64,000 nt of DNA from Pseudaminobacter soli (ex Li et al. 2025) (GCF_029892515.1 NZ_JARXVF010000001.1:1302001-1366000), one strand, 5' to 3'; positions 43,214 through 52,107 are shown, counted from the first letter of the stretch. Made by a program: numbers and translations. Notes: generated by a model not told the origin, from the sequence alone.

Positions 43214-43444
43214 GGTGCGTCCTTCGAGACGGCGCTTCGAGCGCGGGATGAAGCGCGCGGGCGCTTTGCGCTCCCGGTGGCAGGGCAATCGCCTTTGCTG
43301 CGACCTACCCCCACTCCGCCTCGCTTCGCTCGGCACCTCTCCCCCTCAAAAGGGGAGAGGAAGGGTGCCAGCCGTGCGGACGGCGATTCCTCTCCTCCGT
43401 CGAACGGGGGAGAGGTGGTTTGCGAAGCAAACCGGAGTGGGGGT
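43214..43444. repeat. Intergenic palindromes between lysE and nucleoside hydrolase
   Basis: Two elements fill this 290-bp gap. From 43214 comes a damaged copy of the GTGCGTCCTTCGAG palindrome found at 35379. From 43307 to 43444 lies an inverted pair whose outer arms read ACCCCCACTCCG and CGGAGTGGGGGT, with inner CCTCTCCCCCTC and GGGGGAGAGG segments. It is bounded by the two genes and codes for nothing. This is typical of palindromic intergenic repeats in Rhizobiales. Confidence 0.7.
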
Positions 43445-43504
43445 CGAATTCTAAGTGCGATCGCCCTCCCTCAAGGGAGAAGAGAGCGCCGCGCCAAGCT
43501 GCCG

Positions 43505-44446
43505 CTACAGCCGCGCCAGCCTTTCAGCCAACAGGGCGAAGAAGCCGTCATGGTCGATGTCGCGCATGACGGTGGCGTTCTTCGCACGCGAGGTGACGCC
43601 CCACCAGTCGATCACGGTCATGCCCAAAGTGAGCTCCGAGCCGAGCTCGATCTCGACATTGCAGTGGTGGCCCTTGAACAGCTCGGGCTTGATCAGATAG
43701 GCGATGACGCACGGGTCGTGCAGCGGGCCGCCGTCGGTGCCGTATTTTTCCTCGTCGAAGCGCTCGAAGAAGTCGAGCAGTTCGGCGGTGGCGTCGCCCA
43801 CCTTGGTGCCCATCTTGCGGAAGGCCTCGATGCGCTTGGCAGTGGTCAGCGCCTTGTGGGTGACGTCGAGCGGCATCATGACGATCGGCACGCCCGAGCG
43901 GAACACCACATCGGCCGCGTGCGGATCGACATAGATGTTGAATTCGGAGGTGGGGGTGATGTTGCCGCCCTCGAAGAAGCCGCCGCCCATCAGCACGATC
44001 TGCTTGATGCGCTTGGCGATCTGCGGCTCGCGCACCAGCGCCAGCGCAATATTGGTGAGCGGCCCGAGCGGGCAGAGCGTGACGGTGCCGGGCTCCTCCT
44101 TCATCAGCGTCTCGACGATGAAGTCGACCGCATACTGCTCCTGCAGCTTCATGGTCGGCTCCGGCAGGTCCGGACCGTCGAGGCCGGTCTTGCCGTGCAC
44201 ATGCTCGGCGGTGACCAGCGGGCGCACCATCGGGCGGATGGCGCCGGCGAAGACCTTGGTGTCCGGCTTGCCGGCCAACTCGCAGATCTTGCGCGCGTTC
44301 TTCTCGGTCAGATGCAGGGGAACGTTGCCGGCAACCGCAGTGAGGCCAAGCACTTCCAGCTCAGGGCTCGCCAGCGCCAGAAGGATGGCGACGGCATCGT
44401 CCTGGCCCGGATCGGTATCGATGATTATCTTCTGCGTGGCTGCCAT
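43505..44446 (-). CDS. Nucleoside hydrolase (inosine/uridine-preferring type)
   Basis: Enzyme of 313 aa that cleaves nucleosides to base and ribose. The calcium-binding N-terminal motif IIIDTDPGQDDAVAILLALA is perfect for the family. Further signatures are TLCPLGPLTNIALAL and MGGGFFEGGNITPTSEFNIY with DPHAADVVF. The His of the C-terminal HDPCVIAYLI is the catalytic/leaving-group residue in several members. It has GGGAAAG before the ATG. Its product ribose fits ribokinase at 39270, and its substrates fit the nucleoside importer at 57-3696. Confidence 0.9.
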   Translation of the reverse strand: MAATQKIIIDTDPGQDDAVAILLALASPELEVLGLTAVAGNVPLHLTEKNARKICELAGKPDTKVFAGAIRPMVRPLVTAEHVHGKTGLDGPDLPEPTMKLQEQYAVDFIVETLMKEEPGTVTLCPLGPLTNIALALVREPQIAKRIKQIVLMGGGFFEGGNITPTSEFNIYVDPHAADVVFRSGVPIVMMPLDVTHKALTTAKRIEAFRKMGTKVGDATAELLDFFERFDEEKYGTDGGPLHDPCVIAYLIKPELFKGHHCNVEIELGSELTLGMTVIDWWGVTSRAKNATVMRDIDHDGFFALLAERLARL

Positions 44447-44527
44447 TTACGCTTTCCCTTATGTGATCCGCCCGTGATCGAAGCAGGCTTGAACTTGTTC
44501 GTGGCGCGGACCATATCAGCAACAACG

Positions 44528-44573
44528 GGAAAAATGCCAACAGGGTTTTTCCTTTTAGGTCGCTCTTCGAGGA
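44528..44573 (+). promoter_or_regulatory. ROSE-type RNA thermometer in hsp20 leader
   Basis: The 5' leader of hsp20 can form two hairpins. The first is GGAAAAA (44528-44534) with TTTTTCC (44546-44552). The second is the ROSE core, UCGCU at 44560-44564 paired with AGGA at 44570-44573, leaving G44562 bulged. UYGCU opposite AGGA with a bulged G is the defining 3' hairpin of rhizobial ROSE elements. It masks the ribosome site GAGGA, which lies 7 nt ahead of the ATG. Heat would melt it and allow translation. Confidence 0.75.
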
Positions 44574-44580
44574 CACGTAA

Positions 44581-45006
44581 ATGAGTCGCATGACGCCCTT
44601 TTCGAGCCCGCTACTGCTCGGGTTCGATGCAATGGAAAAGACGCTGGAGCGCTTGGCGAAGTCGGGAGACAGTTACCCGCCGTACAACATCGAGCGGCTG
44701 CGTCGGTCCGAAGGAAACGGTGAGACGTTGCGCATTACGCTGGCTGTGGCCGGCTTCTGCGAGGACAATCTGGAAGTCACCACCGAGGAAAACCAGTTGG
44801 TGGTGCGTGGCAAGCAGACAGAAGACACCGAACGCGAGTTTCTGCACCGCGGCATCGCCGCGCGGCAGTTTCAGCGCACCTTCGTCCTGGCAGACGGCAT
44901 GCGGGTCATCGGGGCCGAATTGAAGAACGGACTTCTGTCCGTCGACCTCGACCGACCGGAGCCGGAACGCTTCGTACGGAAAATCAACATTTCGGTGAAA
45001 GACTGA
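44581..45006 (+). CDS. Small heat-shock protein, Hsp20/alpha-crystallin family
   Basis: ATP-independent chaperone of 141 aa, IbpA-type. The N-terminus MTPFSSPLLLGFDAMEKTLE is the rhizobial class A form, the alpha-crystallin domain spans about residues 36-125 (LRITLAVAGFCEDNLEVTTE, QLVVRGKQ, FLHRGIAARQFQRTFVLADG) and it ends with VRKINI. The I-x-I motif of other Hsp20s is present only as the weak KINI. A ROSE-like hairpin covers its ribosome site, so it is expected to be translated only at raised temperature. It is followed by the DUF1150 gene. Confidence 0.92.
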   Translation: MSRMTPFSSPLLLGFDAMEKTLERLAKSGDSYPPYNIERLRRSEGNGETLRITLAVAGFCEDNLEVTTEENQLVVRGKQTEDTEREFLHRGIAARQFQRTFVLADGMRVIGAELKNGLLSVDLDRPEPERFVRKINISVKD

Positions 45007-45076
45007 AGGTCACCGGAATCAAGCAGCTCTAGCGCGGGTTTGGTCCTAACGACGCCCCGCAAGAAGGAGGCTCATT

Positions 45077-45346
45077 ATGACAACGACATCCACTTACCAC
45101 GAACCGAAACCGGTTCTTACCGAGTCCGAACTCGCCCATCTGGGCGAAGGCACCGTGGCCTATCTCCGCAAGATCGACAGCGATGAACTGAAGGGCAAGT
45201 TCCCAAGCTTGACCGAGATCGCTTCGGGCATGGAAGTCTGGGCGCTGTTTGCCGCCAATGGCCAGCCGATCCTGCTCTCCGATGCGCGCGACACTGCCCT
45301 TGCGGGCGCCTTTGAGAATCACCTGACCCCGGTCGCCATCCACTGA
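45077..45346 (+). CDS. DUF1150 family protein
   Basis: Protein of 89 aa with the DUF1150 core: LTESELAHLGEGTVAYLRKI, then GMEVWALFAANGQPILLSDA and AFENHLTPVAIH. It has no known function but often lies behind hsp20 in Alphaproteobacteria, suggesting a link to stress or proteostasis. An AGGAGG site precedes the ATG. Here the gap to hsp20 is 70 bp and both read the same way, so they are probably co-transcribed. Confidence 0.85.
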   Translation: MTTTSTYHEPKPVLTESELAHLGEGTVAYLRKIDSDELKGKFPSLTEIASGMEVWALFAANGQPILLSDARDTALAGAFENHLTPVAIH

Positions 45347-45398
45347 CCGGCGGTTCCTAACCTCGTCCAATTGGGCGAACGGCGCTGTAAAAGACGAA

Positions 45399-45418
45399 GG
45401 GCGGTCCAAGGACCGCCC
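45399..45418. terminator. Bidirectional terminator
   Basis: Perfect 9-bp hairpin GGGCGGTCC (45399-45407) and GGACCGCCC (45410-45418) with a 2-nt loop, between the convergent DUF1150 and ptsN genes. The minus strand continues into CTTCGTCTTTT, so it suits ptsN best. Confidence 0.75.
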
Positions 45419-45446
45419 GGCGCCGAAATTTCCTAAAATCTGAAGC

Positions 45447-45911
45447 TTAGGCCGCGTGCGAGGTCTGCGTGTCCGAAAGCAGCGCGTGGATTGCCGCTGC
45501 ATCGCGGGTGCCGCGGATCTTGGCGACGGTGTCGGGATCGCGCAGCACGCGGGCAATGCGCGACAGCGCCTTCAGGTGATCCGCGCCGGCGCCCTCAGGG
45601 GCCAAAAGCAGGAACACCAGATCCACGGGCTGGTCGTCCAGCGACTCGAATTCCACCGGCGTTTCCAGCCGCGCGAAAACGCCCGTGATGCTTTTCACGC
45701 CGGGCAGCTTGCCGTGCGGAATGGCAATGCCGTTGCCGACGCCGGTCGATCCCAGGCGCTCGCGCTGGAGGATGGTGTCGAAAACTTCTCGCTCGGGCAG
45801 CCCTGTGATCGAGGCGGCCCTTTCGGCGAGCAGTTGCAGCAGTTGCTTCTTGGAATTCGCCTTCAAGGCCGGCATGATTGCCTGCACCTCGATCAGATCG
45901 CTCAGATCCAT
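45447..45911 (-). CDS. ptsN: Nitrogen PTS EIIA protein
   Basis: EIIA-Ntr of 154 aa, end point of the nitrogen-related phosphotransferase chain, which regulates potassium, carbon and nitrogen traits by its phosphorylation state. The phospho-accepting His is H66 in NGIAIPHGKLPGV, and VFLLLAPEGAGADHLKALSR is the family C-terminal core. I start at ATG 45911 (MDLSDLIE), with AAAGGA upstream. It lies downstream of hpf and rpoN on the same strand, the usual order in Proteobacteria. Confidence 0.93.
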   Translation of the reverse strand: MDLSDLIEVQAIMPALKANSKKQLLQLLAERAASITGLPEREVFDTILQRERLGSTGVGNGIAIPHGKLPGVKSITGVFARLETPVEFESLDDQPVDLVFLLLAPEGAGADHLKALSRIARVLRDPDTVAKIRGTRDAAAIHALLSDTQTSHAA

Positions 45912-45977
45912 GCCCAATATCCTTTCTCTGCCCGATCGCCCGAACCCCAATTCGGTACCTCGGTCAGGAGACGTTTC

Positions 45978-46565
45978 TTATCCCTGCGCGATTTTTGTCG
46001 TCGAAGGGTCGATCCACCCGATATTTCCGTCCGGCCTCCTGTAGACGATATTGACCTGGTCATTCCCGGCGTTTCTAAAGACGAACACCGGGGTGTCCTT
46101 GGTATCGAGTTCGATCACCGCCGAGGCAACCGTCATGGTCTTGAGCGCCATGCTGGTTTCGGCGACGATCGCCGGCGCGTAGTCTACCGGCAGTTCATCC
46201 TCTTCGTCCTCGTCGGTCAGCGGCGCCATCACCGTATAGGCGATGCTGACAGCCGCGCCGTTGAAGCCTGGATTGTGCGACTTCAGGCGGCGCTTGTAGC
46301 GGCGCAGGCGCTTTTCGAGACGTTCTGCCGCCGCCTCGAAGGCGGCGACCGGCTCCTGCGCCTCGCCTGCGGCCTGAAGGGCCATGCCTGTGTCGAGGCG
46401 GATCATACAGTCGGCCGCGAAGCGCGACGTCGATTTCACGACCGTTACATGTCCGGAAAACCCGCCATCGAAATACTTATCGATCGCTTCACCGATCCGC
46501 TCCTCGATGCGTATACGGAACGCATCGCCGACGTCCATGTGCTTTCCCGATATGCGTAGAGTCAT
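45978..46565 (-). CDS. hpf: Ribosome hibernation-promoting factor, long form
   Basis: Protein of 195 aa that stalls and dimerises ribosomes in slow growth. The N-terminal HPF/YfiA domain (TLRISGKHMDVGDAFRIRIE, RLEKRLRRYKRRLKSHNPGF) binds the decoding region. After an acidic linker (LTDEDEEDELPVDYAPAIVA), the C-terminal dimerisation domain (MALKTMTVASAVIELDTKDT, later NAGNDQVNIVYRRPDGNIGW) is present, making this the long form that builds 100S dimers by itself. It sits between rpoN and ptsN. Confidence 0.92.
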   Translation of the reverse strand: MTLRISGKHMDVGDAFRIRIEERIGEAIDKYFDGGFSGHVTVVKSTSRFAADCMIRLDTGMALQAAGEAQEPVAAFEAAAERLEKRLRRYKRRLKSHNPGFNGAAVSIAYTVMAPLTDEDEEDELPVDYAPAIVAETSMALKTMTVASAVIELDTKDTPVFVFRNAGNDQVNIVYRRPDGNIGWIDPSTTKIAQG

Positions 46566-46811
46566 CTGAAAACTGACCTTCCTTGTTCAGACTTCAAATC
46601 GCTTCCGAGTTTATACCCATGGACGGCGCAAACAAGGTTCACGGCGGGTCTCGCGCCGAATTTAAGCCTGAACTTTCCGCTTAGTCACAAGCCGTCTCCA
46701 GACGGGGTCATCTATTTCCGGGCCACGCCCTTTCCCTTGCGGGCGGGCTTCTAGTCACTTCCCAGGCGGTTGTCAATCAAGGCCTAAATTGCCCCGATTT
46801 GGTGCTGTGCG

Positions 46812-48335
46812 TTACCGCCCGGCGGCGGCCAGAGCACGCTTCTCGCGCCGCCTCTGCACCGACGAGGGAATGTTCATGCTTTCCCGATACTTGGCGACCG
46901 TACGCCTCGCGATGTCGATACCTTCGCGCTGCAGGATATCCACAATCGCATCGTCGGACAGGACGTCCGCCGGCTGCTCCTCTTCGATGAGCCCACGGAT
47001 GCGGTCGCGCACCGCTTCCGACGAATGGGCATCGCCCTCGCCGGCCGAGGCGATCGCGGTCGTGAAGAAATAGCGCAGCTCGAACACACCGCGTGGCGTG
47101 AGCATGTATTTGTTGGCCGTGACGCGGCTGACAGTCGACTCATGCATACCGATGGCTTCCGCCACCGTGCGCAAATTGAGCGGCCGCAGATGCCGCACGC
47201 CGTGCATCAGGAACGCGTCCTGCTGGCGCACGATCTCGGAGGCGACCTTGAGGATGGTCTTGGCGCGCTGGTCGAGGCTGCGGGTCAGCCAGTTGGCATT
47301 CTGCAGGCATTCGGCCAGGAAATCCTTCTCCGCCTGGTCTTTCGTCAGCGCGGAGACCTGCGCGAAATAGATGTTGTCGACCAAAACCCGCGGCAACGCC
47401 TCCGGATTGAGCTCGACCGTCCAGCTGCCGTCGCTGGCCGGCCGCACTTCCACGTCGGGGACGATGGTGTCGGCACTGCCGCTCGAAAAAGCCAGCCCGG
47501 GACGCGGGTCGAGCCGGCGAATCTCGGCCAGCATGTCCACCAGGTCCTCTTCGTCGACGCCGCAGAGCTTCTTGAGCGTTTGAAAATCGCGGCGCGCCAG
47601 CAATTCGAGATTGCTGACAAGGGCCTGCATGGCCGGGTCGTAGCGATCGCGATGTATGAGCTGGAGCGCCAGGCATTCGGCAAGGTCGCGCGCGAAAATG
47701 CCAGCTGGCTCAAAGGTTTGGCAGATTTTCAGCACATCGAGAACGGCAGCCTCGCCAACGCCGAGCCGTTCGGCGATTTCGGCTATGTCGCCGCGCATAT
47801 AACCGATCTCGTCGAGCGCATCGGTCAGGTCATGGGCGATCAGGCGGTCGCCGGCATCGGCGAAGGCAAACGCAATCTGCTCGCCTGCATGGTCGCGCAG
47901 CGTCACGGCTGCTGCGAAGACGTCCTCCATGTCGAAGTCACCACTGCCGGACGGCCCCGCCCCCGAGCCGGACGACGACTTCCACTGGGCAGCCAGGTCC
48001 GGCCCCAGCTGCTCCATGGTACCCGGATCGTCGGGAAACACGTTTTCCAGCGAAGTGTCGAGCTTTTCGGAGATGGATTCGGCGCTCAGGATCGTGTCCG
48101 AGCCGCCCCAGTCGTCGGCCATCTCGGACTGCCCGTCGGCCTTTGCCGGCGCCTCTGAGGCGACCTCGTCATGCTGCTCGGTCCGGTCGAGAAGCGGATT
48201 GCGCTCGATCTCCTCGTCAACGAAGCGCTCCAGTTCGACATGCGTCATCTGCAGCAGCTTGATCGACTGCATGAGCTGCGGCGTCATCACGAGGGACTGC
48301 GACTGCCGAAGCTGCAACTTGGCCGCAAGCGCCAT
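46812..48335 (-). CDS. rpoN: RNA polymerase sigma-54 factor
   Basis: Sigma-54 of 507 aa, controlling nitrogen fixation, nitrogen assimilation and transport genes through -24/-12 promoters. The Gln-rich activator-interacting region I is at the start (KLQLRQSQSLVMTPQLMQSI), an acidic region II follows, and the core-binding and DNA-binding domains fill the rest. The RpoN box ARRTVAKYRES near residue 482 is intact. It is followed by hpf and ptsN, the conserved context. The lptB gene upstream on the same strand (172 bp) is also the usual neighbour. Confidence 0.95.
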   Translation of the reverse strand: MALAAKLQLRQSQSLVMTPQLMQSIKLLQMTHVELERFVDEEIERNPLLDRTEQHDEVASEAPAKADGQSEMADDWGGSDTILSAESISEKLDTSLENVFPDDPGTMEQLGPDLAAQWKSSSGSGAGPSGSGDFDMEDVFAAAVTLRDHAGEQIAFAFADAGDRLIAHDLTDALDEIGYMRGDIAEIAERLGVGEAAVLDVLKICQTFEPAGIFARDLAECLALQLIHRDRYDPAMQALVSNLELLARRDFQTLKKLCGVDEEDLVDMLAEIRRLDPRPGLAFSSGSADTIVPDVEVRPASDGSWTVELNPEALPRVLVDNIYFAQVSALTKDQAEKDFLAECLQNANWLTRSLDQRAKTILKVASEIVRQQDAFLMHGVRHLRPLNLRTVAEAIGMHESTVSRVTANKYMLTPRGVFELRYFFTTAIASAGEGDAHSSEAVRDRIRGLIEEEQPADVLSDDAIVDILQREGIDIARRTVAKYRESMNIPSSVQRRREKRALAAAGR

Positions 48336-48507
48336 GACGATGAACTCTACATCCCACTCGTGGGCCGCGGAGAAGCTCTCCGAGGACCGAAATCATAGGC
48401 ACATTCAAACTGGCCCGGCTTTTGCTTGTCAAGGAAAAGGCCAGCAGAATCTGCCCCATGGCGGAGATCGAAAGAGAGATATCCGGGGAAATCCGCGGTT
48501 AGCGGAA

Positions 48508-49323
48508 CTAAAGCGTAAAGCCTTCGCCAAGATAGAGACGGCGCACGTCCTGGTCGGCGACGATATCGGCGGCCGAGCCGTGCTTCAGGATCTCGCCCGC
48601 ATGGATGATATAGGCGCGGTCGATCAGCCCCAGCGTCTCGCGCACATTGTGGTCGGTGATGAGGACGCCGATGCCACGCTTGGTGAGGTGGCGGACGAGC
48701 TGCTGGATGTCCGACACGGCGATCGGATCGACGCCGGCAAAGGGCTCGTCGAGCAGCATGTAGTTGGGACGGCTGGCCAGCGCGCGGGCGATTTCCAGTC
48801 GCCGCCGCTCACCGCCGGACAGCGCGATTGCCGGCGACTTGCGCAGATGCGCGATATGGAACTCGTCAAGCAGGGAATCGAGCGTGCGCTCGCGCTCCTT
48901 GCGGCTTTTTTCGACCACCTCCAGCACGGCGCGAATGTTGTTTTCCACGCTCAGCCCACGGAAGATCGACGCTTCCTGCGGCAGGTAGCCGACGCCCAGG
49001 CGGGCACGCCTGTACATCGGCATGGAGGAGACGTCGAAGCCGTCGATCTCGATCGTGCCCTTGTCCACCGGCACCAGCCCGGTGACCATGTAGAAGCAGG
49101 TGGTCTTGCCGGCGCCGTTCGGGCCCAGAAGCCCGACGGCCTCGCCGGCGCGCACGCCGAGCGACACGCCGTTGACCACGGTGCGGCCCTTGTAGGCCTT
49201 GGTCAGTCCTTTTGCGATCAGCGTGCCCTTGAGGCTTGCGCCGTCCTTGCGCACGGCAGGAGCCGCCGTAGTCGGTCGCAGGCGCCCGGACAGGCGCGAA
49301 ATTAACGAGGCACGCTGTTGCAT
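48508..49323 (-). CDS. lptB: LPS export ABC transporter ATP-binding protein
   Basis: ATPase of 271 aa that powers lipopolysaccharide extraction by LptFG. Walker A is LLGPNGAGKTTCFYM, the LptB-type Q loop region is GVGYLPQEASIFRGLSVENN, the signature is LSGGERRRLEIARAL and Walker B is YMLLDEPFAGVDPI. About 30 extra residues precede the usual start (ISRLSGRLRPTTAAPAVRKD), a rhizobial feature. It lies 4 bp after lptA, and lptC-lptA-lptB read as one operon ahead of rpoN. Confidence 0.95.
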   Translation of the reverse strand: MQQRASLISRLSGRLRPTTAAPAVRKDGASLKGTLIAKGLTKAYKGRTVVNGVSLGVRAGEAVGLLGPNGAGKTTCFYMVTGLVPVDKGTIEIDGFDVSSMPMYRRARLGVGYLPQEASIFRGLSVENNIRAVLEVVEKSRKERERTLDSLLDEFHIAHLRKSPAIALSGGERRRLEIARALASRPNYMLLDEPFAGVDPIAVSDIQQLVRHLTKRGIGVLITDHNVRETLGLIDRAYIIHAGEILKHGSAADIVADQDVRRLYLGEGFTL

Positions 49324-49327
49324 TAAA

Positions 49328-49939
49328 TTACTGCTGTTTCTGGCCAGCCGCTCCCGGAGCCGAGCCAGGCGTGATCGACATCATCACGCGGCCATTTCCG
49401 GATTCACCCTTCTTGCAGCCATCGACCTGGGCCTGGCCGGACTTCATCTCAACGGTCAGCTTGCAGCCGACCAGCACATTGTTGCCTTCCGAAAGGACAA
49501 CTTCCTTGCCGGTCAGGACCAGCATTTCCGTCTTCATGTCGAAGGTGCCGCGATCGCCCGTGGCGACCTGCGTGTTCGACTTGACGTAGACCTTGTCGTC
49601 CACCTCGAGGCGGTCGATGTTGGCCGAACCGGTTGCAGCCGATCCGCCGCCGCCCTTGACGTAGTAGACCGTCATCTTGCCCGCCTTGAGCATGGTCGGG
49701 CCCTGCACGACGGTGACGTTGCCGCTGAAGATAGCGACATTGTCCGACTCACGAACCTCAAGCTTGTCGCTCTCGATCTGGATCGGGTCCTTGCCCGACA
49801 GGCTCAGCCCCTGCAGGCGGCCCTGCAGGCTCTTGTCCGCCGACGCCTTGTCCTGCGCATTCGCCTGCACGGACGCAGCGGCGACGAGCGCCACGCCCAA
49901 GGCCGCACCAAGCGGCAGCCGCGTCTTACTGAACCACAT
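49328..49939 (-). CDS. lptA: LPS transport periplasmic protein LptA
   Basis: Periplasmic bridge protein of 203 aa, OstA/LptA family, which carries LPS between the membranes. A signal peptide (PLGAALGVALVAAASVQANA) is followed by the beta-jellyroll (IQIESDKLEVRESDNVAIFS, then TVVQGPTMLKAGKMTVYYVK and EMLVLTGKEVVLSEGNNVLV). I start at ATG 49939, with GGAGGG upstream, which overlaps lptC by 14 bp. A Gly/Ser-rich insert (GGGGSAATGS) is a loop feature in this group. Confidence 0.88.
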   Translation of the reverse strand: MWFSKTRLPLGAALGVALVAAASVQANAQDKASADKSLQGRLQGLSLSGKDPIQIESDKLEVRESDNVAIFSGNVTVVQGPTMLKAGKMTVYYVKGGGGSAATGSANIDRLEVDDKVYVKSNTQVATGDRGTFDMKTEMLVLTGKEVVLSEGNNVLVGCKLTVEMKSGQAQVDGCKKGESGNGRVMMSITPGSAPGAAGQKQQ

Positions 49940-50648
49940 TCTGCCCTCCGCTCGCATTCTGTTCGGCCTTCAGCCGAGTAGGATCAATGTTCATCCGTAC
50001 TCGCTTCTCGAATACCAAAACCTTACCATTTTCAAGGATCGACATCGAATCCGAGGTAATCTTGGTCCCTTTTGCCTGAATATCGATCGGATCGTCGGTC
50101 TTCATGCCGCCTTTGGCAATATCCAGGAAGGCGGACTTCAGCTTGGCCACCGAGCCGTCGGCCGTAGTGATGACGATTTCGGCGGGGATGTCCAGCGTGT
50201 TGCTCTCGCGGTTGTAGACGCCCTGCGACGTGTCGATCACCGCCCAATTGTCGGCACTGATCGGCAGCTTGGCGGCAATGCCCTCGAGCTGAACGATGGC
50301 TTCGTTCTTCGGATCCTGGATGGCACGCGACGCCTTCATCTGGTAGGGGCGGCTGTCCTTGGTGAACCCTTCGAGCTTGGGATTGGCCATGACCAGCTTG
50401 CCGTCGGAATAGGCCGAGCCGTCCGTGGTCAGCGCCACAGCGGCCGGCGTGACGACATAGGAATAGACGACGAAGGCCACCGCCATCAGCACGGCGAGCA
50501 CTGGCAGCGCACCCTTGAGCAGACGGACGCGGGTCGAGTGCCGCTGCGCGCGCTCGAACGCCGAACGCTCGCGCGCACTCGTTGCAATCGCCGCGCTTGC
50601 AGACGCAAACGCAGTGTCGTCGCTGGTCGTTTCGGTCGGTCGCGCCAA
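49926..50648 (-). CDS. lptC: LPS export membrane protein LptC
   Basis: Protein of 240 aa, single-pass and anchored in the inner membrane, which hands LPS from LptBFG to LptA. A long cytoplasmic N-terminus (SARERSAFERAQRHSTRVRL) precedes the membrane helix (ALPVLAVLMAVAFVVYSYVV), and the periplasmic jellyroll follows (NPKLEGFTKDSRPYQMKASR). The start is TTG at 50648, with AGAAGG 8 nt upstream. It overlaps lptA by 14 bp. In many rhizobia an RNase D gene (rnd) precedes lptC; here none is present. Confidence 0.88.
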   Translation of the reverse strand: MARPTETTSDDTAFASASAAIATSARERSAFERAQRHSTRVRLLKGALPVLAVLMAVAFVVYSYVVTPAAVALTTDGSAYSDGKLVMANPKLEGFTKDSRPYQMKASRAIQDPKNEAIVQLEGIAAKLPISADNWAVIDTSQGVYNRESNTLDIPAEIVITTADGSVAKLKSAFLDIAKGGMKTDDPIDIQAKGTKITSDSMSILENGKVLVFEKRVRMNIDPTRLKAEQNASGGQNVVQ

Positions 50649-51074
50649 CTTGTTGCCTTCTATCTGCCGGCCTCAAGTGCCGGATCTTGCGAATAGATCC
50701 CACCTCCGCGCGGGAAGCATCAAACTATTGAAAGCCACGAAATTGTGGCGTCAGTCTTAAATTTGCCGTTGGCAGCACCCGAAGACCGGGCTTGCTGCCA
50801 CCCGAGATGTTGGTCAAACCAAGACGAATACAAGTCCCGCAATGCAATTCGTCGCGCAGACGGCGACGATCTGTCCCGTACGGGAATGTACCCGGTACCC
50901 TCGACTTACACGCCAATATGGTTACTTTTCAGTAAAAGTCAGCCCTTTCGGCCAACCGGCCTGTCTCCCATGGCAACACGGCGGCATGAAAGCGGTAGCC
51001 CTTGCCCATGCGTTGGACTAGAGAAAACCCGTGACAGTCTCTAGAACCGGCAATTCCAGGACCGTGAGGCCAGA
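50649..51074. other. Divergent intergenic region, lptC to sppA
   Basis: About 430 bp, holding promoters for the lpt operon and sppA. No gene is credible; the only long frame is short and Arg-rich. A GCAGCA/TGCTGC inverted patch near 50773-50800 is the one structured segment seen and could be a small RNA or regulatory hairpin. Confidence 0.5.
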
Positions 51075-52028
51075 ATGGTAACGAGAGCAGACGACATGAT
51101 CGACCGCCGCCGTCTGCGGCGCAAACTAACCTTCTGGCGCGTCCTGGCCATACTGATTGCCGCCATCGGCATCGCCGCCGCGGCCAACTGGTTCTTCGGC
51201 GACGAAGTGGGCATCGGCTCCAACCATATCGCCAAGGTTTCGATCACAGGCATGATCACCGAAGACGAGGATCTGCTCCAGCGCCTGGAACGGATCCGCA
51301 AATCCCCGGCGGTCAAGGGCGTGATCCTGTCGATCGACTCGCCCGGCGGCACCACCGTGGGCGGCGAAGCCATATTCGACGCCGTGCGGCAGGTCGCGGC
51401 GGAAAAGCCTGTGGTTGCCGAAGTCGGCACCCTGGCCGCCTCTGCCGGCTACATGATCGCCATAGCGTCCGACCACGTCGTCGCGCGCAAAACCTCGATC
51501 GTCGGCTCGATCGGCGTTTTGGTGCAGTATCCTGACGTCAGCGGCCTGATGGACAAGCTCGGCATCAAGCTTGAGGAGATCAAGTCCTCGCCGCTCAAGG
51601 CGGAACCTTCGCCGTTCAAGCCGACCTCGGACGCGGCGCGCGCCATGATCCGTTCGATGATCCTCGACAGCTACGACTGGTTCATCGGCCTGGTCGAAAG
51701 CCGGCGACCGTTGACCCATACGGAAGTTGTGGCGCTGGCCGACGGCTCCATCTTCACCGGGCGCCAGGCGCTGGAAAAGAAGCTGATCGACGAAGTGGGC
51801 GGCGAGAAGGAAGCCATTGCCTGGCTTGGCTCGAAGGGCGTCGACGAAAAGCTCAGGGTCATCGAGTGGAAACCGCGCGGCAGAGGCGTCAGCTCGTACT
51901 TCGACAGCTCGGCGGGCAGCATTATCGGCAAGGCGCTGGGTTTGCCCGACTACAGCGACGACATCATCCGCAAGTTCGGCGCCGAGCGCTTGTTCCTTGA
52001 CGGTCTCGTGTCGCTCTGGCACCCTTGA
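51075..52028 (+). CDS. sppA: Signal peptide peptidase A, short form
   Basis: Membrane-bound Ser-Lys protease of 317 aa that clears cleaved signal peptides. An N-terminal anchor (FWRVLAILIAAIGIAAAANW) precedes the protease domain. ILSIDSPGGTTVGGEAIF opens the S49 fold, the nucleophile Ser is in GTLAASAGYMIA and the general-base Lys is in the later ESRRPLTHTEVVALADGSIF/QALEKKLIDE stretch. It is the short SppA form common in Alphaproteobacteria. ihfB follows on the same strand after 79 bp. Confidence 0.9.
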   Translation: MVTRADDMIDRRRLRRKLTFWRVLAILIAAIGIAAAANWFFGDEVGIGSNHIAKVSITGMITEDEDLLQRLERIRKSPAVKGVILSIDSPGGTTVGGEAIFDAVRQVAAEKPVVAEVGTLAASAGYMIAIASDHVVARKTSIVGSIGVLVQYPDVSGLMDKLGIKLEEIKSSPLKAEPSPFKPTSDAARAMIRSMILDSYDWFIGLVESRRPLTHTEVVALADGSIFTGRQALEKKLIDEVGGEKEAIAWLGSKGVDEKLRVIEWKPRGRGVSSYFDSSAGSIIGKALGLPDYSDDIIRKFGAERLFLDGLVSLWHP

Positions 52029-52107
52029 AAGCCCGGCATATCGACTTAAAACCGAATAAAATCATCCGCATACTCTTTCAACAAACCATTTGGCGGGGAC
52101 CGCGCCC

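Noticed and set aside
50725-50916. Possible remnant of rnd (RNase D) between lptC and sppA
   Set aside because: The only long frame is Arg-rich with no RNase D motif, so absence is reported without claiming a pseudogene.
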